A stretch of DNA of 64,000 bases. Source: Holacanthus passer. Its lineage: Eukaryota > Chordata > Actinopteri > Pomacanthidae. The stretch lies in contig JAFREQ010000046.1 of the NCBI GenBank assembly GCA_025331565.1, positions 3,412,501 through 3,476,500 on the forward strand. The letters run 5' to 3'. The position numbers were made by a program, and so were the translations under genes. Shown in pieces: positions 12,566 to 25,330 of the stretch (positions are counted from its first letter, which is position 1; every line of letters begins with the position of its first letter). The notes under the pieces are model-generated. The model ran no database searches. It had not been told where the DNA came from and saw nothing but the letters and a program-made list of their open reading frames with translations.

Positions 12566-13935
12566 GAAATGGGCTTGTTACTAGTTACTAGCAAACATAA
12601 CCTTCTTCCAGGATTTTCTGATCTATGATCTTGTGTCTTGTGTTTTTCCGGTTGGTATTTTTACACCCAGCGCGTTTGGCACAAAGTTCTCGGGGTAAAA
12701 ACAGACAGTAGTTTCATTCAAAGAGGCGACACAGAGCAAAGTGTTGGTATTTTGGTGAGAACCGGATCATTGATGTGGTAAAAATAGACTCACTCAGCTG
12801 ATTATGTGGTGACTCTGACACATTTGGAGAAAATGTGCAATAAACAGTTTTAATTAAACGCTCACAAACAAGCAGATGAAAATGAATTGATTGGTACCAG
12901 TATCTGTCATCTACAGCTGACAAGACTTGCCTTCACTTAGTCGAATTAAACCCTTACAAATGTCTGAAGGCAGCAGGACAGACACACGTGATAAATCTAC
13001 ATCCTCCAATTTAAAAAGTGGTGCACTGGGCAGAGTCAGCGCCCACAGCGATCCACTGGGTTTGCATTGATTAAACCACATGCAAACAACACCGGCTTCC
13101 TGCAGACTTCCACACGGACGTCTGCACACATCAAACCGGTCGGTTAGTTTTCTGCTAGTTTCTGTGATCTCCCACAGACGCGCTGGACACAAGCGGCTCA
13201 AAGTGAAAAACACTGGGACAATTAAAAGTTCACTCTGCTCTCATTACCGCTCGTTCTCGCTCCGTCTCCTCCTCTCTCAACGAAAAACACTGGATTACCA
13301 GCAGGAGATATTCCCGCGTGTCGTGGCCTTTTTTTTTTTTTTTGTCTCTCAAAAGTGGCATCTCAGTTTATTTCTTGAAATGCGTTTTTTCAGCTGTGAT
13401 GATGTGATGCAGCAACAGTTTTTCGTTCATCCAATCGTATAAATCACTTCTGCTCCTATAATTCATTTTTCTTACTGAAGCCTGAGCGTGTGGGTTAAGC
13501 AGTAGATCAGAGGAAAACATCAGCAGAAACAGGACATAACTCCAACTCTGCCCTTTCAATATCTCCACAATTTGTCTTTAAACGATGCACCATCTGCTTT
13601 TGGCACCAGATTTGTTGTGCCTTATTATATTCACGTCTACAAACTCTGCATCAGTCAAACATTATTTTCCTTGGCGGAGAAGCTCTCTCCTCTCCTTTCA
13701 GCGAGCCATTTTCAAAATGCCACTCCGATTGCCACAGCTGTTCAAAAGGAATGAGAGCAGTAATGAGAGCGGCTGAGAGGTTTAATGCCTCTGTCTCTCT
13801 GTCTGCTTCAGCTCTCACCTCGCTGTTTCAAAGCCTTCATTAAACCATCACAAGCTTCTTCCCGTTACTCCACAATATCTGGGCCTCTCAGGAGTCTTTG
13901 CTTCTTTTATAACGGCCACAAAATCTGTGTATTTA

Positions 13936-14326
13936 CGGGGAAAGTTTGACATTTTGAGGAAATACTCTCATTTGATTTCCTGCCAAGTTAGAAGAGAAGA
14001 TCAATACCTCTCTTATGTCTGTATGCTAAATACTTTATGAGGCTTAACACAAAGAGTGGAAATGGGGAAACAGCTGATTCTGTCCAAAGGCAACAGAAAC
14101 ACCACAGTCTCACAAAGATGTTTTTTCTTTAATCCGTACGAAACTTTCATTTTGCACGTGGGTTATGTGTTTCTTGGTCAAACTGAGAAATATTCCGCCC
14201 TCGTGCTAAACTAACTTCGCTGCTTCATATTTACCGGCACGGAGATGAGAGTGGTATTGATCTCCTCATCTAATTCGTGGCCAGAAAGCGAATAACCATA
14301 TTTCCCAAAATGTCAAACTTTTCCTT
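13936..14326. mobile_element. Inverted-repeat element (MITE-like), about 390 bp
   Basis: The left end carries aaagtttgacattttgaggaa and the right end, reverse-complemented, carries aaagtttgacattttgggaa. The arms continue to match further in: agaagatcaatacctctctt against gaggagatcaataccactct, then tgctaaata against cggtaaata. Arms total about 120 bp with gaps. TA dinucleotides sit just outside both ends (13934-13935 and about 14327). The interior contains tctgtccaaaggcaacag and tttaatccgtac, which I associate with a common dispersed repeat of percomorph fish genomes. No coding capacity is seen. Boundaries are good to a few bases. Confidence 0.7.
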
Positions 14327-16099
14327 TAACACCTGACTGAAACACTCTGGTTCCCCCGGTGCTCATAACTCATTCATGCACCTCACAAAATTCAATATTA
14401 TGTCTTCACTGGACGCGTTGCTCTCAGCACATCACCCCTCTGATGTTAACAGCTACGTCTCAGACTGTGAGTGAGCTGCAAGGAAACATGTTGCAAACCA
14501 CTTCTCTCAAACAAAAACCAAGAGAAAAACTAATAAACAAGGCAGCACATTCAATAAACTCAATCTGATAGAAGCAGCGAAATCTGTTTTGATGTTTTCA
14601 GTTCAGTTTCCTCCGTTATCTCACAAAACATTTCTTTGTTGATAGATGCAATATATTTCAGGTTGACGGCACACCATCGCCCAGCTAATGGTTTGAACAG
14701 CACAACAATGTTATTATTCACAATAAGTGCATAATGATAATAAATGGCCGTTCATTAGAGATTCTGTAACCTACAATACATCCGTGATACAGGACGACAG
14801 CAGCTGGTTTCAATCTTCAGAAGATCAGAAAATATAGACGACAATTACAATAATAAATCTTAAAATTAATATGCATTGTGTCTTTCATACTTGCACGACT
14901 CTTCTGTTTGACAACATTTCAAGAACTTGCATGTTTGGAAAGAGTTTGACTGTGTGTTTGACATCTTTGAGAAGCAACTCTGATTTTCTTCAGCATTCAT
15001 TTTTGAGGAGTCACAAGACAAACCCGACTGGCGCTCGCTCATTGTCACGGAAAGCTGAGCAGTCAGGATTAGCTCGCCTCCAAGATGAGCAGCAGGTATG
15101 AAATATTCAGACGTGACATGGTGTTGAAAATATCATTTTACTCTGCTACACATCTCACAGATTGAGAAACACAACGCGATGCATCCGGTTCGAAGAGGCC
15201 GTATATTGTGCCAGCTCTTCTCCTGCTTATGGCAACAGCGGCTGAAGCTGTTCACAGAAGCTGTAATGGATATTTACTTCTTTCTGTTTGGACATTTCTT
15301 CGCCTCGTCTGCCGCCCTGTCTTGAGGAAGGCACATCCGAGACACGAGAAAAACAACACACAAAGCTGAAGTACGTCTCTCCGGCTGGGATAGCCGCCTC
15401 TGGACAGACACAGCTTCTGTCCTCTGCCTCAGACCCCCCGGTCAAACAGTGTTAGGGCATGTGTTATTGAGTCTGTCTGCATTTAATTCACAGCTTACTA
15501 CTTTAATAGCTACAGCCCCCCGCTCGCTGCCGAACCCAGCGGCCATCCCACCACCTGACTCCGACTATAATAGCTTGTAGTGAGATACAGCTGTTCGACC
15601 GCCTCCTCCTGATGAAGCTGGATGAGCAGCCGGGAGATTCTCAGCTGAGGCGAGCTGTTCATTTTCTCAACGTGGAGCATGTTGGCTGCCTGTGCATAAA
15701 TCCCCGGCAGCGACGTGGAAACAGTCGGTGACTCCCACTGTATAGAAACACTCACTGAAACCCTGGTCATGTCTCCAGAAATCCTCCGTATCCCACACCT
15801 GCGAATACTGAAGCACGTTCAAGCAGCAAAGCCTCACATCTTCATGCTGGGCGCCGACAGCCAGAGCACACAGCGTTATAGCAGGAGAGGAAGAAGAGGT
15901 GCGTTTAAGCTGAGGGATTATTGTGAGAGAGAAAATAGAGCGATGAATGAGTGAAGGAGAATAAAAGAAAAGATGATGATGACAAAAGCTGCACAATCAA
16001 TAAGTAAAGAAGACTAAGATGTGTGATTAACGTCGAACATGTTCACAGTCTCACTGGAGCATTTTAAAGCAAACATTTACTAAAAAGCACAAACTGCAG

Positions 16100-16350
16100 C
16101 TGAACTTTTGATCTGATGATGGCGCTAAATGCAAAGTTAAAGGGAAGAGATATTCAAATTTATTCTGTGAGGAACATGAACGTCTTCACGGCAATTGATC
16201 CAATACTTGTTGAGGCATTTCGTGCAAAATTACAGCTGTGAAAATCTGAAAAATAAAAACACTCCAAAAAATAAGAAAAATGTCGGGGGATCACCAAATT
16301 GTTTGGATTCACCATCTATGAATCATGAATCAAGTCATCGTTTCTATTCA
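16100..16350. repeat. Dispersed repeat relic, related to the one at 30.42-30.83 kb
   Basis: The stretch contains gatgatggcgctaaatg, then gaggaacatgaacgtcttca, and the unit gatccaatacttgttgaggcatttcg at 16197-16222. That unit resembles the tccat..aa.agttgttgagatatttca units of the element near 30.5 kb. A further block, ggatcaccaaatt, follows at about 16289. The copy is decayed and its ends are unclear. Confidence 0.5.
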
Positions 16351-17514
16351 ACCTGTAGCAATAATGAAAGAGCCTTTCGTTCTCTGTTTGCCAAACATGT
16401 CAATAATAAAGTTATTTTTTTTTACTCAACTCAAAATTTTAACACAATTCCACCAACAAGTATTGGAGAGTTTTGCCTTATTCTTCTTTCACAAAGCTGT
16501 GAAATGATGGCAGATATTGCTGCTGGCTCCATTTTCCATCTCATAACCACCGTCACAATCTACCTGAACAAAACAAATAAATGTGTGATGGAGAAACAGT
16601 CGACGTTTAAGGAGAATCACTTTACATTCCTGCTCATTTAGCGTTGGATTGAAAGCAGGGACGTGGAGTTGCTTGTTTGGACCTAAAAATTGTGCCATGG
16701 TTGAAAGGAATCCACAAACCAAGTATTAAGCAGTAATGATTTTAACATTTGAAGCTATTTCCTGCTTTCAGAGAGGAGGCTGTGTGCAGTCACACCAAGT
16801 GTGGGCTGTGAAAGATGGCCGGGTCTCGTGTTCTTAAAAATCAACTGATACTGGCATTAATGTGGGGACATTTTGTTCTTCTCTTTTTTTCCTTTTGAGG
16901 CATCATCCAATAAAATAGCTGTTACAGTTTCTAGATATTTTTATGCCACGCCAGAGGGCCACTGCTTCATGGAAATTTTGTAGTTCATCTTCCACACTGA
17001 AGCTCTAAACTGCTCCATCCATTTTCAGTCCGCTCCATCCTGTGTCTAATTACAAGGCTGCGCACTGAGATGATCGGCGACGAGACAAAATATATTCTTA
17101 ATGAAAACGCTGAACCCTGGTGAGAAGTTTTGACAACCCACCAACAGAACAACTGCTGCAGTCTGTCAGAGTGAAACTAAAGCCATGACTCAAAAATGTG
17201 CCTATTAACTATTGACTTAATGCTCCATAATGCATTCGTGACATTGTTCCATTAGTTTTGTGAAGTGAGACCCAGTTGTTGTTGAAACTTAGAACTGCTT
17301 TATTTCTACAAATGGAAATATTCAAACAAACCTCAACAGATAAAAGCTCAATATCAGTCCAAAACAAAAATAGTAATATGAGGAGTTACAGACAGAAACA
17401 CAACAAACTACTGGGCTAAAGCAACTGAATGGATTGTGATGATGCCAATGCATTATGGGTATAATATATTATGCACCATTTCAACAAAATATGCAACATA
17501 GCAAACAGAAAAAA

Positions 17515-17835
17515 GGCAGCATTCATTTGGTGAATGTGAGTCTGATACTGATTCTGCTCACAGCTCTGTTTTTGGTCTCCACCACCTCCTGAGGCCGAAA
17601 GTATGTTTATTGCTCCACTATCTTCACCAGCTTTTTGCCAACTTTGTCTGTCTGCTGCTCAGTGCTGGGTCGGGAGCATGGAGGAGACTTTTATGGTTTT
17701 GTTTTGTTGCAAACAGCTGCGAACTGTGGCAGAAAGTGACGCTGTGAGACCAGTAAGAGTGAACCAAAACAATAAAGTTTTAGCTGCTTTAAGCAAAATG
17801 ATTTCTTTAAGCTCAGGAAAAGATTGCAATCATGG
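17515..17835. repeat. Probable dispersed repeat relic
   Basis: Blocks such as ccaactttgtctgtctgctg, agcatggaggagacttttat and gtgacgctgtgagaccag look like a moderately repeated teleost sequence that I recognise, but I cannot name its family. No protein-coding potential is apparent. The call depends on recognition only. Confidence 0.35.
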
Positions 17836-19370
17836 CTGAAAGATTTTTTTTTGCCTGGAGAAGGGACAATGCATCCAGTCTAACTGCGGGATATTATTGG
17901 CAGGAGGATCAAGTTGTGAGTTTGTGCAGGCTGTTTCTTCCAGCTTCTCCACAAACAACATGACTCGTTTGTGCCTTCGTTAAATTTAAACGTGGCAGGA
18001 GTTCTCTCTGTAAGTCTGTCACCTCGGCTTTGACAGACAGGAAACAGCATTCGCAAAACCTTCAGCTTCAACCGTGCGACAACTCAACTAAATGTCTGGG
18101 AACATTCGTCTACGGGAAACTTCGCTGATGCTTCCTTTTTGGTGCAGCTTTACAAAATCGAGGTTTTCTGTCTATATCTGTGCTGCTTCTACATTTTCAG
18201 GTCAAGGTGACAATAAAGACTCATAAAACACCCTCGTTCCACATGCACACATCTTCCAGCTGCTTGCACTTATGGGGACACATGCAGGGACGGTCCAGGC
18301 CTCCGTGGATCTTTCATCTTTATGAGATACAAGCACAGGTGGATTTTTAAGACGTTCTCCTCTTCCCCTTTTATTCTCTCTCTCAGTTCTGTATTTCTTT
18401 CTTCCTCGCGTCCGTCCCAGTGGAAACAGATATGAATGGTGATAAGGAGCCAGATGGGAGTGGAGCTATGAATCCAGACTGGAGGCAGTAAAAATTTAGA
18501 GCTCCATTGTTAACTCCGGTGGGGAGATATTGATTGGTGCTGTGTGTTAAGTGAAGCATCAACACTGTCGAACTAATAGCGGCCGAGGCAGCTCGTAAAT
18601 ATTTGCCTTCATCCTCACCTCTTTCAACAAGGTATACTCTAATTAAATGATGGTCATTTGATGTCCAGTGCAGATCTAGGACCTAATCATTAGTGGAGTT
18701 ATTTTTCAGCTCACATGGATGAACAGCACCTTAATCATCCTGACGCTTTGAACCCAACATTTTTACCAGCGGATTAAAACATCACATCTTGCAACATATA
18801 CTTGAGAATCTATTTTACTCCAAGTACATTTTAAGGGAAAGTATGATTTTTTTTTTCTCCAATTTTCTGTATAAACATAATTGAATTTGTGAGACATGCA
18901 ATAACCATTGTGAGATGATGCAATAAAAACATACAAGGGCTTTAGAAAAAAAAAAAGAAATCTCTCTTTGTGGTGTGAATGGCTTCATTTTTCTTCAAGT
19001 TAAAACAACAACAACCGCGTTTCAGCGAGTTGCATCAGTAAGAGACACCATTCGGAGTACAAAGTCAAATCCCAAAATTGAACAAGTAGGTGCCTTTCAT
19101 GCTCTAACAGTTGTCATTTCGGTTTAAATCAAATGTGACACGCAGCGTGCACTAAAGGAGACGGGCAAGTGTGTTTGCAGGGTTGGACGCAGCTGCAGGC
19201 GTTGTCATAAAGCCCCATTTGCAAAGTTCATTCCTAAGACTTGAGTCCTTGCTACCAGAGACATGAATGCCTCATAAGTTAAAGTGACAGGAGCAAAGCT
19301 TGATGGGAAAAAAAATGTAAGTTGCATGTCTGTCTGTACATCCTGTTGCAGGTTTGTCTGTTTCTCGTAC

Positions 19371-19577
19371 CTGTGCCCAGGTCGGTGTGCTCCTGAGACA
19401 TGTGCTGGCTCTGATGGACCCATTCGCCGTTGCACTTGAAGAAGATCTGAAGAGCAGGCCGAGCTTGACACCGGAGCTTGATGGGGTTACTCTTGATGAT
19501 GTAGGCGTCGACGGGCTCTTCCAGGAAGTGCGGCAGCGTCCCCGACTGGCCATGCTGCAGGGCTTCGCCTCGGGGAC
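19371..19577 (-). CDS. unc5d: unc5d exon 2: N-terminal linker and first half of Ig domain 1
   Basis: This internal exon encodes the end of the mature N-terminus and the first half of Ig1, the extracellular domain used for ligand contact in UNC5 receptors. Read from 19577 downwards, the acceptor is ...ttcctcag and the donor is gtacgag after 19371. The first two bases (GT) complete a split codon and the exon ends on one base, so it is phase 1 at both ends, 207 nt. Recognisable blocks are GTLPHFLEEPVDAYIIKSNP, then LRCQARP with the first Ig cysteine, then QIFFKCNGEWVHQ, a strongly conserved UNC5 signature. The AYIIKSNP and LRC.ARPA wording fits UNC5D better than UNC5A, B or C as I know them. The exon 1 junction cannot be seen. 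Open reading on the opposite strand here is a shadow. Confidence 0.93.
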
Positions 19578-22056
19578 CTGAGGAATCAGATGAGAATCAA
19601 ACGAGACAAATGATGACTGAGCAAAAAAGGAACAACCATCACTTCAACCATCTCACATTTCTTCAACTAACCCTGCATTTAAATCTTCAACCCTCCTGAA
19701 AACTGGCTCGCTCTCCGTCTTCCTCCAGCTTCCACGATCCCTCTCCCCCTCCCTCCCCCCTCGAAACCAGACCCAGCTAGTAGCCATTACTCCTCCCGGC
19801 GACGTCTCCCTCAAACAAATGGCTTCGGGGCACAACGTGAGAAATAACACAACAACAGAACATCCCCCCCACAGTCCATTCTCTGCCACGGCATTACAAT
19901 GCAATAATTTACAGGAAGTCTAGTGAGGAGAAAATCCCCCCCGAGTGCCACAGTGTTTAATATTTGAAGTACACAGGGACGTGCACACAATGCTACAGGG
20001 GATTTTTGCAGAAAGCTCGGCCGCACTTTGTTTTGCAAATCTGCAAAATATTTATGATGAAAAAGCACCGTCCCTGTTTAGCCTTTAATAATTTATGTCA
20101 TTAGTGTTATTGTTTGTTTACATTTTTTTCTCTCCCTCTATTTTTTGAGGTGTCTGTCTCCTCTGGGAGACGTGAAGCATTGGGGTTATCTCAACTGCAC
20201 CGTCGCCTCAATATATGTTTTGTTTTCGTAGAGTGAAAATACAGTTTTGCTGGATGGTGATTTTCAGGGAGTTTCCAGAGGAGGACTCTGGGGAGAATGG
20301 ACCGCGTCGTGGGACAGGACCTGAAACATGCAACTGTTTTTATTGCAATGCATTCCTACTATAATAAGCATAGTATATAGGCGAGGTTTTCAGACAGGGT
20401 CTCCCCAGCCGGTTTCAGGGGAGGCTCAGTGAATGGAAGAGAAAAAATATCACATTAATTACGACGTTAGTTATCAAAAGGAGATCACATAGAACAGCCT
20501 GGATGTGTGTGATTTGGTCGAAGAGAGAGTTCAGAGATGCAGTCGCTTCACGTTTTTTCCCAGAGTCAGAAACTAATAGATGCCTCAGGACAAACCTTTT
20601 TATATATTTGCTGTAGTCTGGCTCAATTTCTGAGCGTCTATGGGATCAAATAACATAATCACGATCATATAGGCATCCGGGAACTAAAGCTGAAGAGGGA
20701 AACGAAGCTGGAGGTGAGGGGATGCCTCCTGACAAGCTTCATCTGAGGGGAGGCCCACAGTGTCAGACTTTAAAAAACCTGCTATAAGTATTTTCTGACA
20801 GCCGCGGTGCAATAGAGAGGTGTGACGCTGCATGATAACCAGTTGCTAAAAATGTCAACAAACACAATCCTTTCCCCAGAAACAAAACAAAAAACTAGTA
20901 TGAATTCAGGAATAAACATGTCATTGAAATCACAGCGCGGAGACGATGAGACGGAGCTGCAGTCGCCCTATAAAGACTCCTTTGATCTCTCAGACGTCTG
21001 CGTTTGCTGAAGACGCTTAATTCAGCCGAATTCACCGACAACACACTGGCAACACATTAACAGGCGTTACTCCCTTCTTCCTCTGCCCGTCTGAGGTGCG
21101 TTTCAGTCGACGCACGTTTCGCTGCTTCTGAGGCCTCGCAAGTGTAATTACACTCTGACTAATCCCCAGGTTTGCTGGAACCTCTTTCATGCAAGTGTGA
21201 AGGGTTTAGTGAGGCAAAGCGTCCCGTGCCCGGCCCAGCTCCCCACTGCACGCCGCGGGTTTCCACACAGTGGATGGGTGCACCTCTGAAAACCCCATCA
21301 GGATTAGAGAACCCACTCTCTCTTTCTCTCTCCCTGCTCTCCAGATAATCTAATCCTCCTACCTTTCCTGCCGGATGTCTCCTGATTGAGGGGAATAGAT
21401 AAAAGACTCAGTGTGATTCCCTGGCTGTGAAAATCGCAGCGCTCGCTCAGTGTTCCTCTCCCCTCCGTGCGACACATTCGCATTCTCTCCCTCATTCCTC
21501 GAACCGAGGCTGAACAAAGAGACATGCTTTTAATTTCAAAATGACTAGCCCCGGGCGAGCTTTTCTTGTACAGAGTGCTCCAATTTGTTTTGCAGCGCCG
21601 AGCATCGACATGGCGTGTTTGTGTTTGGATGGATGCAAAACACAGACGTGAGGACGCATCCAGACGATGACAGACGGGGAACACGAAGACACAGACGCAC
21701 AGTCGTGAAACAAAGCCACAGACGTCCATGTAATGACTCATTTGTTAATAGATCAGGTATTATAGCGCTGCTTAAAAAACACGACACTTTAATGCTACTA
21801 ATGCCGAAAACATCACCCTCAACAGCAGCAAGGTTTAGCAAAGCATTACTGGCTTTATTTCAAAGTTAGTTGCCCGCTCACTTTTGGTATTTTCATTTTT
21901 TATTTAGCAGGTGGGATAGCATTGCAGCAGACAGATTAGGCGAGACGCAAGAAAAGACACTCTGGTGTGATTTAACCTCGGGCTGGTGGTGGGACATGTG
22001 ACTCCGGGGGGAAACACAAGCACTTAACTGTCTCTGGGAACGGCGGAACGGCGTCT

Positions 22057-22707
22057 TTGCTCTTGAACTGGCTGAATATAGATCACAAAGTGCAACGCCG
22101 AGCAAGGACTGCAGGATGCCCCTCCGGCGCTGCACCTTGTAATAAGTCCACACATGGAAATGAGAAAACTCACGCCAGCATCACGTGGGATCAGACAGAG
22201 CGGCTGCAGAGCGTGATGGCGTTTGTGGTGCTCTTAGGTTTCTGTCCTACATTTTGGATGCATTTACATCTCATGGCCGGCGCAGGGCTCTTATTGGTTC
22301 ATCTGCATGTTCCCAGGAAAGGCCAAAGACCAATATCTCTCCTCAATATGCTTCGCCGCTGTCACTCAGGCGACCGCTGTGCCCCGCGCTTCACAGTTTT
22401 CACAGTGATCTACAACCAATGCTTCAGCCCGGCAATAACATATAAGGGGCAGAGATACATCTCGCCCAGTCTGAGAGGAAAACAAGATATCACTGCCAAA
22501 GGGCTGAGTGATGGCTCCATCAGACACCCTCTCTCTCTCTATCTCTGCCTCTCAGTCTGTCTCGCACGCAAACAAACTTTTGTCCTGGAAATGCCGTCTG
22601 CTAAAACTGCGTCAGCTGCGATGCAACCTGTGAGGGAACTCGCAATTTCCTCAAGTACAGCAAACACTCCCATCTCTTCACATGCAAAATTAAAAGCGAT
22701 GACTTAG
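22057..22707 (+). other. Longest open frame in the window (216 codons), probably non-coding
   Basis: An ATG-initiated frame runs for 216 codons on the plus strand, antisense to unc5d within its intron 1. The translation has no recognised domain and no recognised motif. It has scattered Cys and basic residues and runs through a TCTC-rich low-complexity stretch (about 22531-22560). It lies in locally CG-rich DNA, where stop codons are rarer. It is most likely a chance frame; an unannotated antisense transcript cannot be excluded. Confidence 0.2.
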
Positions 22708-23410
22708 CGCGGTCTCTCATGTCAGTTCACCGTATTCATAGCTTTTAGTGAGAATCTAAAAGAAATGAGGGGGAAAGAGCCCCCAGCTGACTGGACTAAT
22801 TTGGTAAAGCCTTTGGGTGGGAGCCCAGGCTGTTTCACACAGAGGAAGACGACTGCTGCTCCAGCACACTTGTAGAGATTTGGAGAGACTGACGGCAGCA
22901 GCCAGGCTGATGTTTGCCAAATTCTCCTCCACTCTCAGCGCTGCAGCCTCGTGTCCTGGCAGAAACGCCGCCGTCCTGCTTCCATCTCAAACACCGGCTG
23001 ATCCTGGGGATATCTCATCAGGTCAACGGAAGATCCTCTAACCTCCTCTACAGAAACACTGGGCCCCGACAGACATGTGTCCTCCGCCTGCTGCTTGTTG
23101 TTTAGCATTGAAGCAGCCAGAGGAGGGAGTACACGAATCCCCATGTCATGAAATTTGCAGACTCGAGATCATGGCCAAGTGTTAACTGGGTTCAGTGAGT
23201 GATGCAACATCTCATGCCTGAATCAAAATTTCAGAAAAACTAGGAAATGCTGGTGCGGCTGTAAAGAGTCACGCGCATCCAAAGAAAAAACCGAGAGTGA
23301 CAAAACAGTTTCTTGGGTAATTTCTTTGAAAATGAGCTCTTGAATGGAGCATTGAGGTGTTTTGTTGCAGATATTTTATTCACACACACACAAAATCAAA
23401 AGATGTACAG

Positions 23411-23770
23411 GAGGGTGAGGAAGTCAAGGGTCAAAACAAACAAACAAATCCAACCGGGGGCAGCAAGAACGAGAAAAACAAGTGAGGTCCAGGAAAACTA
23501 AACAGAAAAAAAAAAAAATCACAGAATACTGGAAATAAACAGTAGGAACTGGCTGGAAGGCTTCACACATGATACAAAGACCAACTGGCTGAGAGAGGAG
23601 AACACACACACTAAGTAGACTTGGAGGGAAGGATTACAGGTGAAACTAATCAGAACCCAGAGGTGGGAAACACAGCGGCAGGAAGTAAAGTAAACCAACA
23701 GACCTGAGGACACGATCTGTCGACACAAAGCAGGAAATAACTGAAGTAAAACACAAAACAAAGATAGAGG
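23411..23770. repeat. Dispersed repeat copy A (shares blocks with 42.57-42.85 kb)
   Basis: The purine-rich stretch contains acaggtgaaactaatcaga, gaggtgggaaacacag, caggaagtaaagt and aataactgaagtaaaacac. The same order of blocks (caggtgaaactaatgagg, aaggtgggaaacagac, aggaagt) recurs at 42.66-42.73 kb. It resembles the tail of a non-autonomous fish element, but no terminal repeats were found. Confidence 0.5.
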
Positions 23771-25045
23771 TTGCTGTCAAGAATCATTGTCATTCATCTG
23801 CTGCTTCCACTCATTGAATCATCAAAAACAAGAAGCACCATCAGAGCAGTGGAATGAAATCAAGCTCCACCACAATCCACAAATGAAAAAAGCCAGCATT
23901 CCACTTCCTGGGATTCAGAACTGGCTGCAGGTGGATCCTCTTTGTTCACCTGAACCTCCTGCCTCGGCTGCACTTCACAGGAAATAACTGCAACTCCTGT
24001 TGAACATGCAAACCCTCGTATGTGTTGGATACTGAAGTTCAATCTTTTGACAATTTGTGCAATTAGTCCGGGGTTAATAGGAGTCACTGTTGTTCATGTG
24101 AGCTCTGATTCATGTCACTCTCCTAACAGGGTCGTCATGTTCATCATTACGACTAAAATTACAGTTGACATTTAACAAGATTTTAGAATTTGTTTCCTTT
24201 GTTTGGTCACATTTTGGAACATGTCTAAGCAAATATCACTTTTTGATCATGCTTCTATCTAACCTATAGCAGTCGGGTACCTGTAGTTACAGGTAAGTTC
24301 CTACCTGCAGACTCCAGCTTGCACTAAACCCTGTTTGTGTTTGGATTTGGCGAAACAGGTCTGATAATTCATGTTGATACATTCACACTAAACATGTTTG
24401 CTTCACTTTGAAAGCGCCATAAAGGATATAAATGACCTTGCACTTGCAGTTTCAGTAACCACAACACGGCCTCTCTCGCCACACTTTGCTGGTTTTTAAT
24501 GCAAGTTTGCTTATTTGTCCCTTTTGTGCCCGTCATTTCAGCCGCTATTCACGAAAGATGCTCATTGAACCATATTGAATTCAAACACCCGCCGTCACAA
24601 TGGCACATGTGTGACCTCTGATTTCAAACCTCCAACAGGTGCGAGGCGCCGGAGACTAATCTCCTGCTAATGCTGTATGCAAATTACCGGCGTGAACGGA
24701 GAGCAGAAAGGAAACAGTGTGCATCTGTGTGTGTTTAAAGAAAGGGAAAGAAGAGTGGGAGAGAATATATGGCTTTAATAAAAAGCAACACAGCCTTAAT
24801 GTGTTATCCAATAATCAGCGGTTTGCAGCCGGAAAACATTTTACAGGACGTCTCATTTTGGGAATTATTCTTTCATACGAGGAAGTGGCCATCTTTTTAT
24901 ATCCTAAAAGTTTTTTAAAATAATCACATATTGTGTGTTCTGTTTATTAAAAAGCAGGAACGAACTGGACAGAAGCAAAGGAAAGTTCTCCAAGTCGCTC
25001 GACAGCGTTCAGTGATAATAAGCAGGAAGCAGCTGCTTAGCCACG

Positions 25046-25330
25046 AATTAACAAACAAATCTACTAATTAATTCTTAGTTTGTTAATTAAGAGTCAGCGG
25101 CATAATTATTTGCTAATTACTTCAGCATGTTGACATTTCAGTAACAGGTTTGAGAAACAAGGTGCGGTTAGTTGGGCATTTTGTGGATTTTATTTGCCGT
25201 TATGTGTCGTTGCCTTTTGTGTAAACACGGACTTTCAGGCTAATGTGTCTGTGTAAATACATGAATAAATACAGCTTGGCAATGGTCAATGCTGCATTAA
25301 TTATATATGCCCGGTGCGAGGCGTCTTCAT
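25046..25330. other. AT-rich stretch with TAATTA cores and a hairpin; possible conserved non-coding element
   Basis: Inverted arms aattaacaaac (25046-25056) and gtttgttaatt (25078-25088) are perfect copies. The next 240 bp contain several homeodomain-type cores (taattaa, ctaattac, attaattatat) and few repeat-like features. Long first introns of axon-guidance genes often hold developmental enhancers. That this is one is inference from base composition only. Confidence 0.25.

Larger units (their letters stand above)
4422..19370 (-). other. unc5d: unc5d intron 2 (14,949 bp)
   Basis: This intron begins gtacgag after exon 2 and ends gtccgccag before exon 3. It has no recognised coding exon. It contains a CA repeat at 6616-6643, a CpG-dense pocket near 9040-9230, a TA-flanked fold-back element at 10370-11217, a small 11-bp-arm hairpin near 12.5 kb, a second inverted-repeat element at about 13936-14326, and repeat relics near 16.1 and 17.5 kb. 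The remainder shows nothing I can name. Confidence 0.88.

Noticed and set aside
19354..19581. Plus-strand open frame across exon 2
   Set aside because: It is antisense to a well-supported exon and has no recognisable protein.
23380..23395. CRISPR-like or satellite array around short CA and AAAC repeats
   Set aside because: Only simple-sequence runs; there are no repeat-spacer units anywhere in the window.
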